Assembly (NCBI RefSeq): GCF_029227915.1
Contig: NC_079881.1
Coordinates: 15,105,501 to 15,169,500 of the forward strand
Length of the DNA: 64,000 bases
Reading direction: 5' to 3'
Origin: Hydractinia symbiolongicarpus
Lineage: Eukaryota > Cnidaria > Hydrozoa > Anthoathecata > Hydractiniidae
Shown here one piece after another: positions 37,015 to 48,985 of the stretch; within the stretch, counting starts at the first letter, position 1, and each line of letters opens with the position of its first letter. The notes under the pieces are model-generated. The model was not told the DNA's origin. It worked only from the letters and a program-made list of their open reading frames with translations, and made no database searches. The translations under genes and the position numbers were made by a program.

Positions 37015-38550
37015 CATTAAAGGCCTGTGCAAGTAGTTAACAACGTTCTTAGAGCCTGGCGCACAGGAAAACGACTTAATATATCGTAGTCCATTGAGAT
37101 TGAAGAAATAGACCGATGCCAACTTGACTGGACTCGTGGAATCACGTGAGTTACGTGCAGTCTACTTATTAGGTCGTAAAAGGCCATATTAAAGGCTTAA
37201 AAGGCCTGTGCGCGTAGTTAGGAACGTTCTCAGAACCTGGCGCTCAAGAAAGCGACTTAATACATGGTAGTTCATTGAGATTGAAAGGAATAGTCTGATG
37301 GCCTCTTGCCTGGGTTAGTGGAATCCCGTGATTTACGTGTAAATTCCTTATTAGGGCGTAAAAGGCCATATTAAACGATTTAAAGGTCTGTCCACGTAGT
37401 TAGGAATGTTCTCAGAGACTGGCGCTCAAAAAAAACGACTTACTACATCGTAGAACAATGAGATTAAAGGCAAGAATCGAATGGAACCTGTTGGAGCTCG
37501 TGGAATCACGTGATTTACGTGTAGACTCCAAATTAGGCCGTGAAAGGCAATATTAGAGGCTTTAAAGGCCTGTGCACGAAGTTAGCAGCGTTCTTAGAGC
37601 CTGGTACACAAGAAAACAACTTAATATATCGTAGTCCATTGAGATTGAAAAGAATTGACCGATGCCAACTTGTCCGGGCTCGTGGAATTACGTGAGTTAC
37701 GTGCAGTCTACTTATTATGTCGTAAAAGGCGATAATACACACTTTAAAGTCCTGTCCACGTAGTTAGCAGCGTTTTTAGAGCCTGGCGCTCAGGAAAACG
37801 AATTAAGACATCATAGTCCATTGAGATTGAAAGGAACAGACCGATGCCAATTTCTCTGTCCTTGTGGAAACACGTGATTGACGTGTAGAATCTTTATTAG
37901 GCCGTAAAACGCGATAATACACACTTTAAAGGCCTGTCCACGTAGTTAGCAGCGTTTTTAGAGCCTGGCGCTCAGGAAAACGAATTAAGACATCATAGTC
38001 CATTGAGATTGAAAGGAACAGACCGATGCCAATTTCTCTGTCCTTATGAAAACACGTGATTGACGTGTAGACTCCTTATTAGGCCGTAAAAGGCGATAAT
38101 ACACACTTTAAAGGCCTGTCCACGTAGTTAGGAACAGTCTCAGGGCCTGGAACTTAAGCAATCGACTTAATACATCGTAGTCCATTGAGATTGAAAGGAA
38201 TAGACTGATGGCCTCCTGTCTGTGCTCTTGGAACTCCCTGACTTAAGTATAGTGTCCTTGTTAGGTCATAAGAGGCTGTATTACACGCTTTAAAGGTATG
38301 TTCACGTAGTTAGGAACGTTCTCAGAGCCTCGCGCTCAAGAAAACGACTTAATACATCGTAGTCAATTGAGATAGAAAGGAACAGACTCATGACCACTTG
38401 TAGGGGCTCGTGGAATCAGGCGATTTACGTGTAGACTCCTTATTAGGCCGTAAAAGGCCATATTACAGGCTTTAAAGGCCTGTGCGCGTAGTTTGGAACG
38501 TTCTCAGAGCCTGACGCTCAAGAAAACGACTTATTACATCGTAGTCCAAT
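37015..38550 (+). repeat. Continuation of duplicated block, copy 1
   Basis: The stretch matches 46145-47500, first at offset 9,130 bp and, after about 46781, at about 8,948 bp, so one monomer is missing in the right-hand copy. Shared private variants are AAGTATAGTGTCC, GGTATGTTCACGTAG and GATAGAAAGGAACAGACTC. Monomers include G', E, F, G, C', C', B and D types. Confidence 0.83.
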
Positions 38551-39176
38551 GAGATTGAAAGCAAGAATCGAATGGAACTTGTCGGCGCTCTTGGAATTAC
38601 GTGATTTATGTGATTTACGTGTAGACTCCAAATTAGGCCGTGAAAGGCAATATTAGAGGCATTAAAGGCCCGTGCACGTAGTTAACAACGTTCTTAGAGC
38701 CTGGCGCACAAGAAAACGACTTAATATATCGTAGTCCATTGAGATTGAAGAAATAGACCGATGCCAACTTGACCGGGCTCGTGGAATCACGTGAGTTACA
38801 TGCAGTCTAATTATTAGGTCGTAAAAGGCCATATTAAAGGCTTAAAAGGCCTGTGCGCGTAGTTAGGAACGTTCTCAGAACCTGGCGCTCAAGAAAGCGA
38901 CTTAATACATGGTAGTCCATTGAGATTGAAAGGAATAGTCTGATGGCCTCTTGCCTGGGCTAGTGGAATCCCGTGATTTACGTGTAGATTCCTTATTAGG
39001 CCGTAAAAGGCCATATTGCACGCTTTAAAGGTCTGTCCACGTAGTTAGGAACGTTCTCAGAGACTGGCGCTCAAGAAAACGACTTACTACATCGTAGAAC
39101 AATGAGATTAAAAGCAAGAATCGAATGGAACCTGTTGGAGCACTTGGAATCACGTGATTTACGTGTAGACTCCAAA
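38551..39176 (+). repeat. I, G', E, F monomers
   Basis: About 3.5 monomers with a mutated 9-bp-insert box (GATTTATGTGATTTACG near 38602) and a G' unit with GTTACATGCAGTCTAATTATTAGG near 38800, a variant also seen near 48290. It links two recent blocks. No genes seen. Confidence 0.72.
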
Positions 39177-41880
39177 TTAGGCCGTGAAAGGCAATATTAG
39201 AGGCTTTAAAGGCCTGTGCACGTAGTTAGCAGCGTTCTTAGAGCCTGGTACACAAGAAAACAACTTAATATATCGTAGTCCATTGAGATTGAAAAGAATT
39301 GACCGATGCCAACTTGTCCGGGCTCGTGGAATTACGTGAGTTACGTGCAGTCTACTTATTAGGTCGTAAAAGGCGATAATACACACTTTAAAGGCCTGTC
39401 CACGTAGTTAGCAGCGTTTTTAGAGCCTGGCGCACAGGAAAACGAATTAAGACATCGTAGTCCATTGAGATTGAAAGGAATAGACTGAATGTCTCCTGTC
39501 TGAGCTCTTGGAACTCCCTGACTTAAGTGTAGTGTCCTTGTTAGGTCATAAGAGGCTGTATTACACGCTTTAAAGGTCTGTCCACGTAGTTAGGAACGTT
39601 CTCAGAGCCTGGCGCTGAAGAAAACGACTTAATACATCGTAGACCATTGAGATTAAAAGGAATAGACCGATGGCAACTTGTCCGAGCTCGTGGAATCACG
39701 TGATTTACGTGATTTACGTGTAGACTCCAAATTAGGCCGTGAAAGGCAATATTAGAGGCTTTAAAGGCCTGTCCACTTAGTTAGCAGCGTTTTTAGAACC
39801 TAGCGCTCAGGTAAACGAATTAAGATATCGTAGTCCATTGAGATTGAAAGGAACAGAACGATGGCAATTTCTCTGTCCTTGTGGAAACACGTGATTGACA
39901 TGTAGACTCCTTATTGGGCCGTAAAAGGCGATAATATACACTTTAAAGGCCTGTCCACGTAGTTAGGAACGGTCTCAGGGCCTGGAGCTTAAGCAATCGA
40001 CTTAATACATCGTAGTCCATTGAGATTGAAAGGAATAGACTGATGGCCTCCTGTCTGTGCTCTTGGGACTCCCTGACTTAAGTGTAGTCCCCATGTTAGG
40101 TCATAAGAGGCTGTATTACACGCTTTAAAGGCCTGACCACGTAATTAGGAACGTTCTTAGAGCCTGGCGCTCAAGAAAACAACTTAATGTATCGTAGTCT
40201 ATTGAGATTGAAACGAAGAGACCGATGGCAACTTGGCTGGGTTCGCGGATTCACGTGATTTACGTGTAGACTCCAAATTAGGCAGTAAAGGGCCATATTA
40301 CAGGCTTAAAAGGCCTGTGCACGTAGTTAGGAACGTTCTCAGAGCCTGGCGCTCAAGAAAACCACTCATTACATCGTAATCCATTGAAATTAAAAGGAAT
40401 AGACTGATGGCCTCCTTTCTGTGCTCTTGGAAATCCTGACTTAAGTGTAGTCTCCTTGTTAGGCCGTAAAAGGCTGTATTACACGCATTAAAGGTCTGTC
40501 CACGTAATTAGGAAAGTTCTTAGAGCCTGGCGCTCAAGAAAACGACTTAATTTATCGTAGTCTATTGAGATTGAAACGAATAGTCTGATGGCCTCTTGCC
40601 TGGGCTAGTGGAATCCCGTGATTTACGTGTAGATTCCTTGTTAGGCCGTAAAAGGCCATATTACACGCTTTAAAGGTCTGTCCACGTAGTTAGGAACGTT
40701 CTCAGAGACTGGCGCTCAAGAAAACGACTTACTACATCGTAGAACAATGAGATTAAAAGCAAGAATCGAATGAAACCTGTTGGAGCTCTTGGAATCACGT
40801 GATTTACGTGTAGACTCCAAATTAGGCCGTGAAAGGCAATATTAGAGGTTTTAAAGGCCTGTGCACGTAGTTAGCAGCGTTCTTAGAGCCTGGTACACAA
40901 GAAAACAACTTAGTATATCGTAGTCCATTGAGATTGAAAAGAATTGACCGATGCCAACTTGTCCGGGCTCGTGGAATTACGTGAGTTACGTGCAGTCTAC
41001 TTATTAGGTCGTAAAGGCGATAATACACACTTTAAAGGCCTGTCAACGTAGTTAGCAGCGTTTTTAGAGCCTGGCGCTCAGGAAAACGAATTAAGACATC
41101 ATAGTCCATTGAGATTGAAAGGAACAGACCGATGCCAATTTCTCTGTCCTTGTGGAAACACGTGATTGACGTGGAGACTCTTTATTAGGCCGTAAAAGGC
41201 GATAATACACACTTTAAAGGCCTGTCCACGTAGTTAGGAACGGTCTCAGGGCCTGGAGCTTAAGCAATCGACTTAAGACATCGTAGTCCATTGAGATTGA
41301 AAGGAATAGACTGCTGGTCTCCTGTCTGTGTTCTTGGAACTCCCTGACTTATGTGTAGTGTCCTTCTTAGGTCATAAGAGGCTGTATTACACCCTTTAAA
41401 GGTCTGTTCACGTAGTTAGGAACGTTCTCAGAGCCTGGCGCTGAAGAAAACGACTTAATACATCGTAGACCATTGAGATTAAAAGGAATAGACCGATGGC
41501 AACTTGTCCGGGCTCGTGGAATCACGTGATTTACGTGATTTACGTGTAGACTCCAAATTAGGCCGTGAAAGGCAATATTAGAGGTTTTAAAGGCCTGTCC
41601 ACGTAGTTAGCAGCGTTTTTAGAGCCTAGCGCTCAGGTAAACGAATTAAGATATCGTAGTCCATTGAGATTGAAAAGAACAGAACGATGGCAATTTCTCT
41701 GATCTTGTGGAAACACGTGATTGACGTGTAGACTCCTTATTAGGCCGCAAAAGGCGATAATACACACTTTAAAGGCCTGTCCACGTAGTTAGGAACGGTC
41801 TCAGGGCCTGGAGCTTAAGCAATCGACTTAATACATCGTAGTCCATTGAGATTGAAAGGAATAGACTGATGGCCTCCTGT
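39177..41880 (+). repeat. Recent block duplication ~2.7 kb, copy 1
   Basis: The block matches 48673-51376 at a constant offset of 9,496 bp. Only a handful of single-base differences were seen, for example CATCGTAGAAC (40735) against CATCTTAGAAC (50231), and ACACCCTTTAAA (41390) against ACACGCTTTAAA. Monomers include G, B (with CTGAATGTCTCCTGTC), 9-bp-insert units, C', a GGATTCACGTG unit, E, F, G, C'. Confidence 0.88.
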
Positions 41881-44800
41881 CTGTGCTCTTGGAACTCCCT
41901 GACTTAAGTGTAGTCTCCTTGTTAGGCCATAAGAGGCTGTAGTACACGCTTTAAAGGTCTGTCCGCGTAATTAGGAACATTCTTAGAACCTGGCGCGCAA
42001 GAAAACGACTTAATATATCGTAGTCTATTGAGATTGAAACGAATAGACCGATGGCAACTTGGCTGGGCTCCCTGAATCACCTGAATTACGTGTAGACTCT
42101 AAATTAGGCCGTAAAAGGCCACATTACAGGTTTAAAAGGCCTTTGCAAGTAGTTAGGAACGTTCTCCGAGCCTGACGCTCAAGAAAACGACTTATTACAT
42201 CGCAGTCCAATGAGATTGAAAGGAATAGGCCGACGGCCTCCTGTCTGTGCTCGTGGAACTCCCTGACTTAAGTGTAGTCTCCTTATTAGGGCGTAAAAGG
42301 CCATATTACACGCTTTAAAGGTCTGTCCACGTAGTTAGGAACGTTCTCAGAGCCTCGCGCTCAAGAAAACGACTTAATACATCGTAGACCATTGAGATTA
42401 AAAGGAACAGCCCAATGGAACTTGTCGGAGCTCTTGGAATTACGTGATTTACGTGATTTACGTGTAGACTCCAAATTAGGCCGTGAAAGGCAATATTAGA
42501 GGCATTAAAGGCCTGTGCACGTAGTTAACAACGTTCTTAGACCCTGGCGCACAGGAAAACGACTTAATATATCGTGGTCCATTGAGATTGAAGAAATAGA
42601 CCGATGCCAACTTGACTGGGCTCGTGGAATCACGTGAGTTACGTGCAGTCTACTTATTAGGTCGTAAAAGGCCATATTAAAGGCTTAAAAGGCCTGTGCG
42701 CGTAGTTAGGAATGTTCTCAGAACCTGGCGCTCAAGAAAGCGACTTAATACATGGTAGTCCATTGAGATTGAAAGGAATAGTCTGATGGCCTCTTGCCTG
42801 GGCTAGTGGAATCCCGTGATTTAAGTGTAGATTCCTTATTAGGCCGTAAAAGCCCATATTAAACGCTTTAAAGGTCTGTCCACGTAGTTAGGAACGTTCT
42901 CAGAGACTGGCGCTCAAGAAAACGACTTACTACATCGTAGAACAATGAGATTAAAGGCAAGAATCGAATGGAACCTGTTGGAGCTCGTTGAATCACGTGA
43001 TTTACGTGTAGACTCCAAATTAGGCCGTGAAAGGCAATATTAGAGGCTTTAAAGGCCTGTGCACGAAGTTAGCAGCGTTCTTAGAGCCTGGTACACAAGA
43101 AAACAACTTAATATATCGTAGTCCATTGAGATTGAAAAGAATTGACCGATGCCAACTTGTCCGGGCTCGTGGAATTACGTGAGTTACGTGAAGTCTACTT
43201 ATTAGGTCGTAAAAGGCGATAATACACACTTTAAAGGCCTGTCCACGTAGTTAGCAGCGTTTTTAGAGCCTGGCGCTCAGGAAAACGAATTAAGACATCA
43301 TAGTCCATTGAGATTGAAAGGAACAGACCGATGCCAATTTCTCTGTCCTTGTGAAAACACGTGATTGACGTGTAGACTCCTTATTAGGCCGTAAAAGGCG
43401 ATAATACACACTTTAAAGGCCTGTCCACGTAGTTAGGAACGGTCTCAGGGCCTGGAGCTTAAGCAATCGACTTAATACATCGTAGTCCATTGAGATTGAA
43501 AGGAATAGACCGATGGCAACTTCTCTGTCCTTGGGAAACACGTGGTTCACGTGTAGTCTCCAAATTAGGCCGTAAATAGACCTATTACAGGACTTAAAGG
43601 CCTGTGCACGCAGTTAGCAACGTTCTTAGAGCCTGACGCTCAACAAAACGACTTATTACATCGTAGTCCCATGAGATTGAAAGGAATAGGCCGACGGCCT
43701 CCTGTCTGTGCTCGCGAAATCACATGAGTTACGTGTAAACTCCAAATTAGGCTGTAAACGGCCATATTACAGGCTTAAAAGTCCCGTGCACGTAGTTAGG
43801 AACGTTCTCAGAGCCTGGCGCTCAAAAAAACCACTTATTACATTGTAATCCATTGAAATTGAAAGGAATAGACTGATGGCCTCCTGTCTGTGCTCTTGGA
43901 ACTCCCTGACTTAAGTGTAGTCTCCTTGTTAGGCCATAAGAGGCTGTAGTACACGCTTTAAAGGTCTGTCCGCGTAATTAGGAACGTTCTTAGAACCTGG
44001 CGCGCAAGAAAACGACTTAATATATCGTAGTCTATTGAGATTGAAACGAATAGACCGATGGCAACTTGGCTGGGCTCGCTGAATCACCTGAATTACGTGT
44101 AGACTCTAAATTAGGCCGTAAAAGGCCACATTACACGTTTTAAAGGTCTGTACACGTAATTAGGAACGTTCTCAGAGCCTCGCGCTCAAGAAAACGACTT
44201 AATACATCGTAGACCATTGATTTTAAAAGGAACAGCCCAATGGAACTTTTTAGAGCTCTGGGAATTACGTGATTTACGTGATTTACGTGTAGACTCCAAA
44301 TTAGGCCGTGAAAGGCAATATTAGAGGCATTAAAGGCCTGTGCACGTAGTTAACAACGTTCTTAGAGCCTGGCGCACAGGAAAACGACTTAATATATCGT
44401 AGTCCATTGAGATTGAAGAAATAGACCGATGCCAACTTGACTGGGCTCGTGGAATCACGTGAGTTACGTGCAGTCTACTTATTATGTCGTAAAAGGCGAT
44501 AATACACACTTTAAAGGCCTGTCCACGTAGTTAGCAGCGTTTTTAGAGCCTGGCGCTCAGGAAAACGAATTAAGACATCATAGTCCATTGAGATTGAAAG
44601 AAACAGACCGATGCCAATTTCTCTGTCCTTGTGGAAACACGTGATTGACGTGTAGAATCTTTATTAGGCCGTAAAACGCGATAATACACACTTTAAAGGC
44701 CTGTCCACGTAGTTAGCAGCGTTTTTAGAGCCTGGCGCTCAGGAAAACGAATTAAGACATCATAGTCCATTGAGATTGAAAGGAACAGACCGATGCCAAT

Positions 44801-46144
44801 TTCTCTGTCCTTATGAAAACACGTGATTGACGTGTAGACTCCTTATTAGGCCGTAAAAGGCGATAATACACACTTTAAAGGCCTGTGCACGCAGTTAGCA
44901 ACGTTCTTAGAGCCTGACGCTCAACAAAACGACTTATTACATCGTAGTCCCATGAGATTGAAAGGAATAGGCCGACGGCCTCCTGTCTGTGCTCGCGAAA
45001 TCACATGAGTTACGTGTAAACTCCAAATTAGGTTGTAAACGGCCATATTACAGGCTTAAAAGTCCCGTGCATGTAGTTAGGAACGTTCTCAGAGCCTGGC
45101 GCTCAAAAAAACCACTTATTACATTGTAATCCATTGAAATTGAAAGGAATAGACTGGTGGCCTCCTGTCTGTGCTCTTGGAACTCCCTGACTTAAGTGTA
45201 GTCTCCTTGTTAGGCCATAAGAGGCTGTAGTACACGCTTTAAAGGTCTGTCCACGCAATTAGGAACGTTCTTAGAACCTGGCGCACAAGAAAACGACTTA
45301 ATATATCGTAGTCTATTGAGATTGAAACGAATAGACCGATGGCATTTGGCTGGGCTCGCTGAATCACCTGAATTACGTGTAGACTCTAAATTAGGCCGTA
45401 AAAGGCCACATTACACGTTTTAAAGGTCTGTACACGTAATTAGGAACGTTCTTAGAGCCTGGCGCTCAAGAAAACGACTTAATATATCGTAGTCTATTGA
45501 GATTGAAACGAATAGACCGATGGCAACTTGGCTGGGCTCGCGGAATCACGTGATTTACGTGTAGACTCCAAATTAGGCCGTAAAAGGCCATATTGCAGGC
45601 TTAAAAGGCCTTTGCAAGTAGTTAGGAACGTTCTCAGAGCCTGGCGATCAAGAAAGCGACTTAATACATCGTAGTCCATTGAGATTGAAAGGAACAGACT
45701 GCTGACCACTTGTTGGGGCTCGTGGAATCAGGCGAATTACGTGTAGACTCTTTATTAGTGCGTAAAGGCCATATTACACGCTTTTAAGGTCTGTCCACGT
45801 AGTTAGGAACGTTCTCAGAGCCTGGCGCTAAAGAAAACGACTTAATACATCGTAGACCATTTAGATTAAAAGGAATAGACCGATGGCAACTTGTCCGGGC
45901 TCGTGGAATCACGTGAGTTACGTGTAGACTTAAAATTAGGCCGTGAAAGGCAATATTAGAGGCTTTAAAGGCCTGTGCACGTACTTAACAACGTTCTCAG
46001 AACCTGGCGCTCAAGAAAGCGACTTAATACATCGTAGTCAATTGAGATTAAAAGGAACAGACTGATGACCACTTGTAGGGGCTCGTGGAATCAGGCGATT
46101 TACGTGTAGACTCCAAATTAGGCCGTGAAAGGCAATATTAGAGG
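41864..46144 (+). repeat. Large block, copy 3 (~4.28 kb, one monomer shorter)
   Basis: The block matches copy 2 at a constant offset of 9,130 bp, including the same one-monomer loss near 44880, so copies 2 and 3 are sisters. I noticed only a few differences over 4.3 kb, for example CATTGATTTTAAAAGG (44215) against CATTGATATTAAAAGG (35085), and GGCGCTAAAG against GGCGATAAAG. Confidence 0.88.
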
Positions 46145-47500
46145 CATTAAAGGCCTGTGCAAGTAGTTAACAACGTTCTTAGAGCCTGGCGCACAGGAAA
46201 ACGACTTAATATATCGTAGTCCATTGAGATTGAAGAAATAGACCGATGCCAACTTGACTGGACTCGTGGAATCACGTGAGTTACGTGCAGTCTACTTATT
46301 AGGTCGTAAAAGGCCATATTAAAGGCTTAAAAGGCCTGTGCGCGTAGTTAGGAACGTTCTCAGAACCTGGCGCTCAAGAAAGCGACTTAATACATGGTAG
46401 TTCATTGAGATTGAAAGGAATAGTCTGATGGCCTCTTGCCTGGGTTAGTGGAATCCCGTGATTTACGTGTAAATTCCTTATTAGGGCGTAAAAGGCCATA
46501 TTAAACGATTTAAAGGTCTGTCCACGTAGTTAGGAATGTTCTCAGAGACTGGCGCTCAAAAAAAACGACTTACTACATCGTAGAACAATGAGATTAAAGG
46601 CAAGAATCGAATGGAACCTGTTGGAGCTCGTGGAATCACGTGATTTACGTGTAGACTCCAAATTAGGCCGTGAAAGGCAATATTAGAGGCTTTAAAGGCC
46701 TGTGCACGAAGTTAGCAGCGTTCTTAGAGCCTGGTACACAAGAAAACAACTTAATATATCGTAGTCCATTGAGATTGAAAGGAACAGACCGATGCCAATT
46801 TCTCTGTCCTTATGAAAACACGTGATTGACGTGTAGACTCCTTATTAGGCCGTAAAACGCGATAATACACACTTTAAAGGCCTGTCCACGTAGTTAGCAG
46901 CGTTTTTAGAGCCTGGCGCTCAGGAAAACGAATTAAGACATCATAGTCCATTGAGATTGAAAGGAACAGACCGATGCCAATTTCTCTGTCCTTATGAAAA
47001 CACGTGATTGACGTGTAGACTCCTTATTAGGCCGTAAAAGGCGATAATACACACTTTAAAGGCCTGTCCACGTAGTTAGGAACGGTCTCAGGGCCTGGAA
47101 CTTAAGCAATCGACTTAATACATCGTAGTCCATTGAGATTGAAAGGAATAGACTGATGGCCTCCTGTCTGTGCTCTTGGAACTCCCTGACTTAAGTATAG
47201 TGTCCTTGTTAGGTCATAAGAGGCTGTATTACACGCTTTAAAGGTATGTTCACGTAGTTAGGAACGTTCTCAGAGCCTCGCGCTCAAGAAAACGACTTAA
47301 TACATCGTAGTCAATTGAGATAGAAAGGAACAGACTCATGACCACTTGTAGGGGCTCGTGGAATCAGGCGATTTACGTGTAGACTCCTTATTAGGCCGTA
47401 AAAGGCCATATTACAGGCTTTAAAGGCCTGTGCGCGTAGTTTGGAACGTTCTCAGAGCCTGACGCTCAAGAAAACGACTTATTACATCGTAGTCCAATGA
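46145..47500 (+). repeat. Continuation of duplicated block, copy 2 (one monomer shorter)
   Basis: Partner of 37015-38550. At 46781 the G monomer is replaced by C' sequence (GGAACAGACCGATGCC after GATTGAAA), so one G/C' unit has been lost by fusion of two monomers in register. It diverges from its partner at about 47505. Confidence 0.83.
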
Positions 47501-48379
47501 GATTGAAAATAATAGGCCGACGGCCTCCTGTCTGTGCTCGCGGAACTCCCTGATTTACGTGATTATGTGTAGACTCCAAATTAGGCCGTGAAAGGCAATA
47601 TTAGAGGCATTAAAGGCCTGTACACGTAGTTAACAACGTTCTTAAAGCCTGGCGCACAGGAAAACGACTTAATATATCGTAGTCCATTGAGATTGAAGAA
47701 ATAGACCGATGCCAACTTGACAGGGCTCGTGGAATCACGTGAGTTACGTGCAGTGTACTTATTAGGTCGTAAAAGGCCATATTAAAGGCTTAAAAGGCCT
47801 GTGCGCGTAGTTAGGAACGTTCCTAGAACCTGGCGCTCAAGAAAACAACTTAATGTATCGTAGTCTATTGGGATTGAAACGAATAGACCGATGGCAACTT
47901 GGCTGGGTTCGCGGATTCACGTGATTTACGTGTAGACTCCAAATTAGGCAGTAAAGGGCCATATTACAGGCTTAAAAGGCCTGTGCACGTAGTTAGGAAC
48001 GTTCTCAGAACCTGGCGCTCAAGAAAACCACTTATTACATCGTAATCCATTGAAATTGAAAGGAATAGACTGATGGCCTCCTGTCTGTGCTCTTGGAACT
48101 CCCTGACTTGAGTGTAGTCTCCTTGTTAGGCCATAAGAGGCCATATTACACGCTTCAAAGGCCTTTCCATGTAGTTAGGAAGGTTCTCAGAGCCTGGCGC
48201 TCAAGAAAGCGACTTAATACATCGTAGTCCATTGATATTGAAAGAAACAGACTGATGGCCACTTGTTGGGGCTCGTGGAATCACGTGAGTTACATGCAGT
48301 CTAATTATTAGGTCGTAAAAGGCCATATTAAAGGCTTAAAAGGCCTGTGCGCGTAGTTAGGAACGTTCTCAGAACCTGG
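47501..48379 (+). repeat. Junction monomers with mixed variants
   Basis: About five monomers. The first is a B' unit whose box is a composite (CTCCCTGATTTACGTGATTATGTG near 47546, joining a B left half to a decayed 9-bp-insert right half). GGATTCACGTG (47922) and GGTTCTCAGAG (48181) link it to neighbouring blocks. Confidence 0.7.
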
Positions 48380-48985
48380 CGCTCAAGACAACCACTCATT
48401 ACATCGTAATCCATTGAAATTGAAAGGAATAGACTGATGGCCTCCTGTCTGTGCTCTTGGAACTCCCTGACTTTAAGTGTAGTCTCCTTGTTAAGCCATA
48501 AGAGGCCATATTACACGCTTAAAAGGCCTTTCCATGTAGTTAGGAAGGTTCTCAGAGCCTGGCGCTCAAGAAAGCGACTTAATACATCGTAGTCCATTGA
48601 TATTGAAAGAAACAGACTGATGGCCACTTGTTGGGGCTCGTGGAATCAGGCGATTTACGTGTAGACTCCTTATTAGGCCGTGAAAGGCAATATTAGAGGC
48701 TTTAAAGGCCTGTGCACGTAGTTAGCAGCGTTCTTAGAGCCTGGTACACAAGAAAACAACTTAATATATCGTAGTCCATTGAGATTGAAAAGAATTGACC
48801 GATGCCAACTTGTCCGGGCTCGTGGAATTACGTGAGTTACGTGCAGTCTACTTATTAGGTCGTAAAAGGCGATAATACACACTTTAAAGGCCTGTCCACG
48901 TAGTTAGCAGCGTTTTTAGAGCCTGGCGCACAGGAAAACGAATTAAGACATCGTAGTCCATTGAGATTGAAAGGAATAGACTGAA
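48380..48985 (+). repeat. ~0.6-kb duplicated segment, copy 1
   Basis: The segment matches 51490-52095 at offset 3,110 bp, sharing CTCAAGACAACCACTCATTAC, CTGACTTTAAGTGTAG (one base longer than usual), CCTTTCCATGTAG and a D monomer. The first 120 bp also occur at about 54054-54175. Confidence 0.82.
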
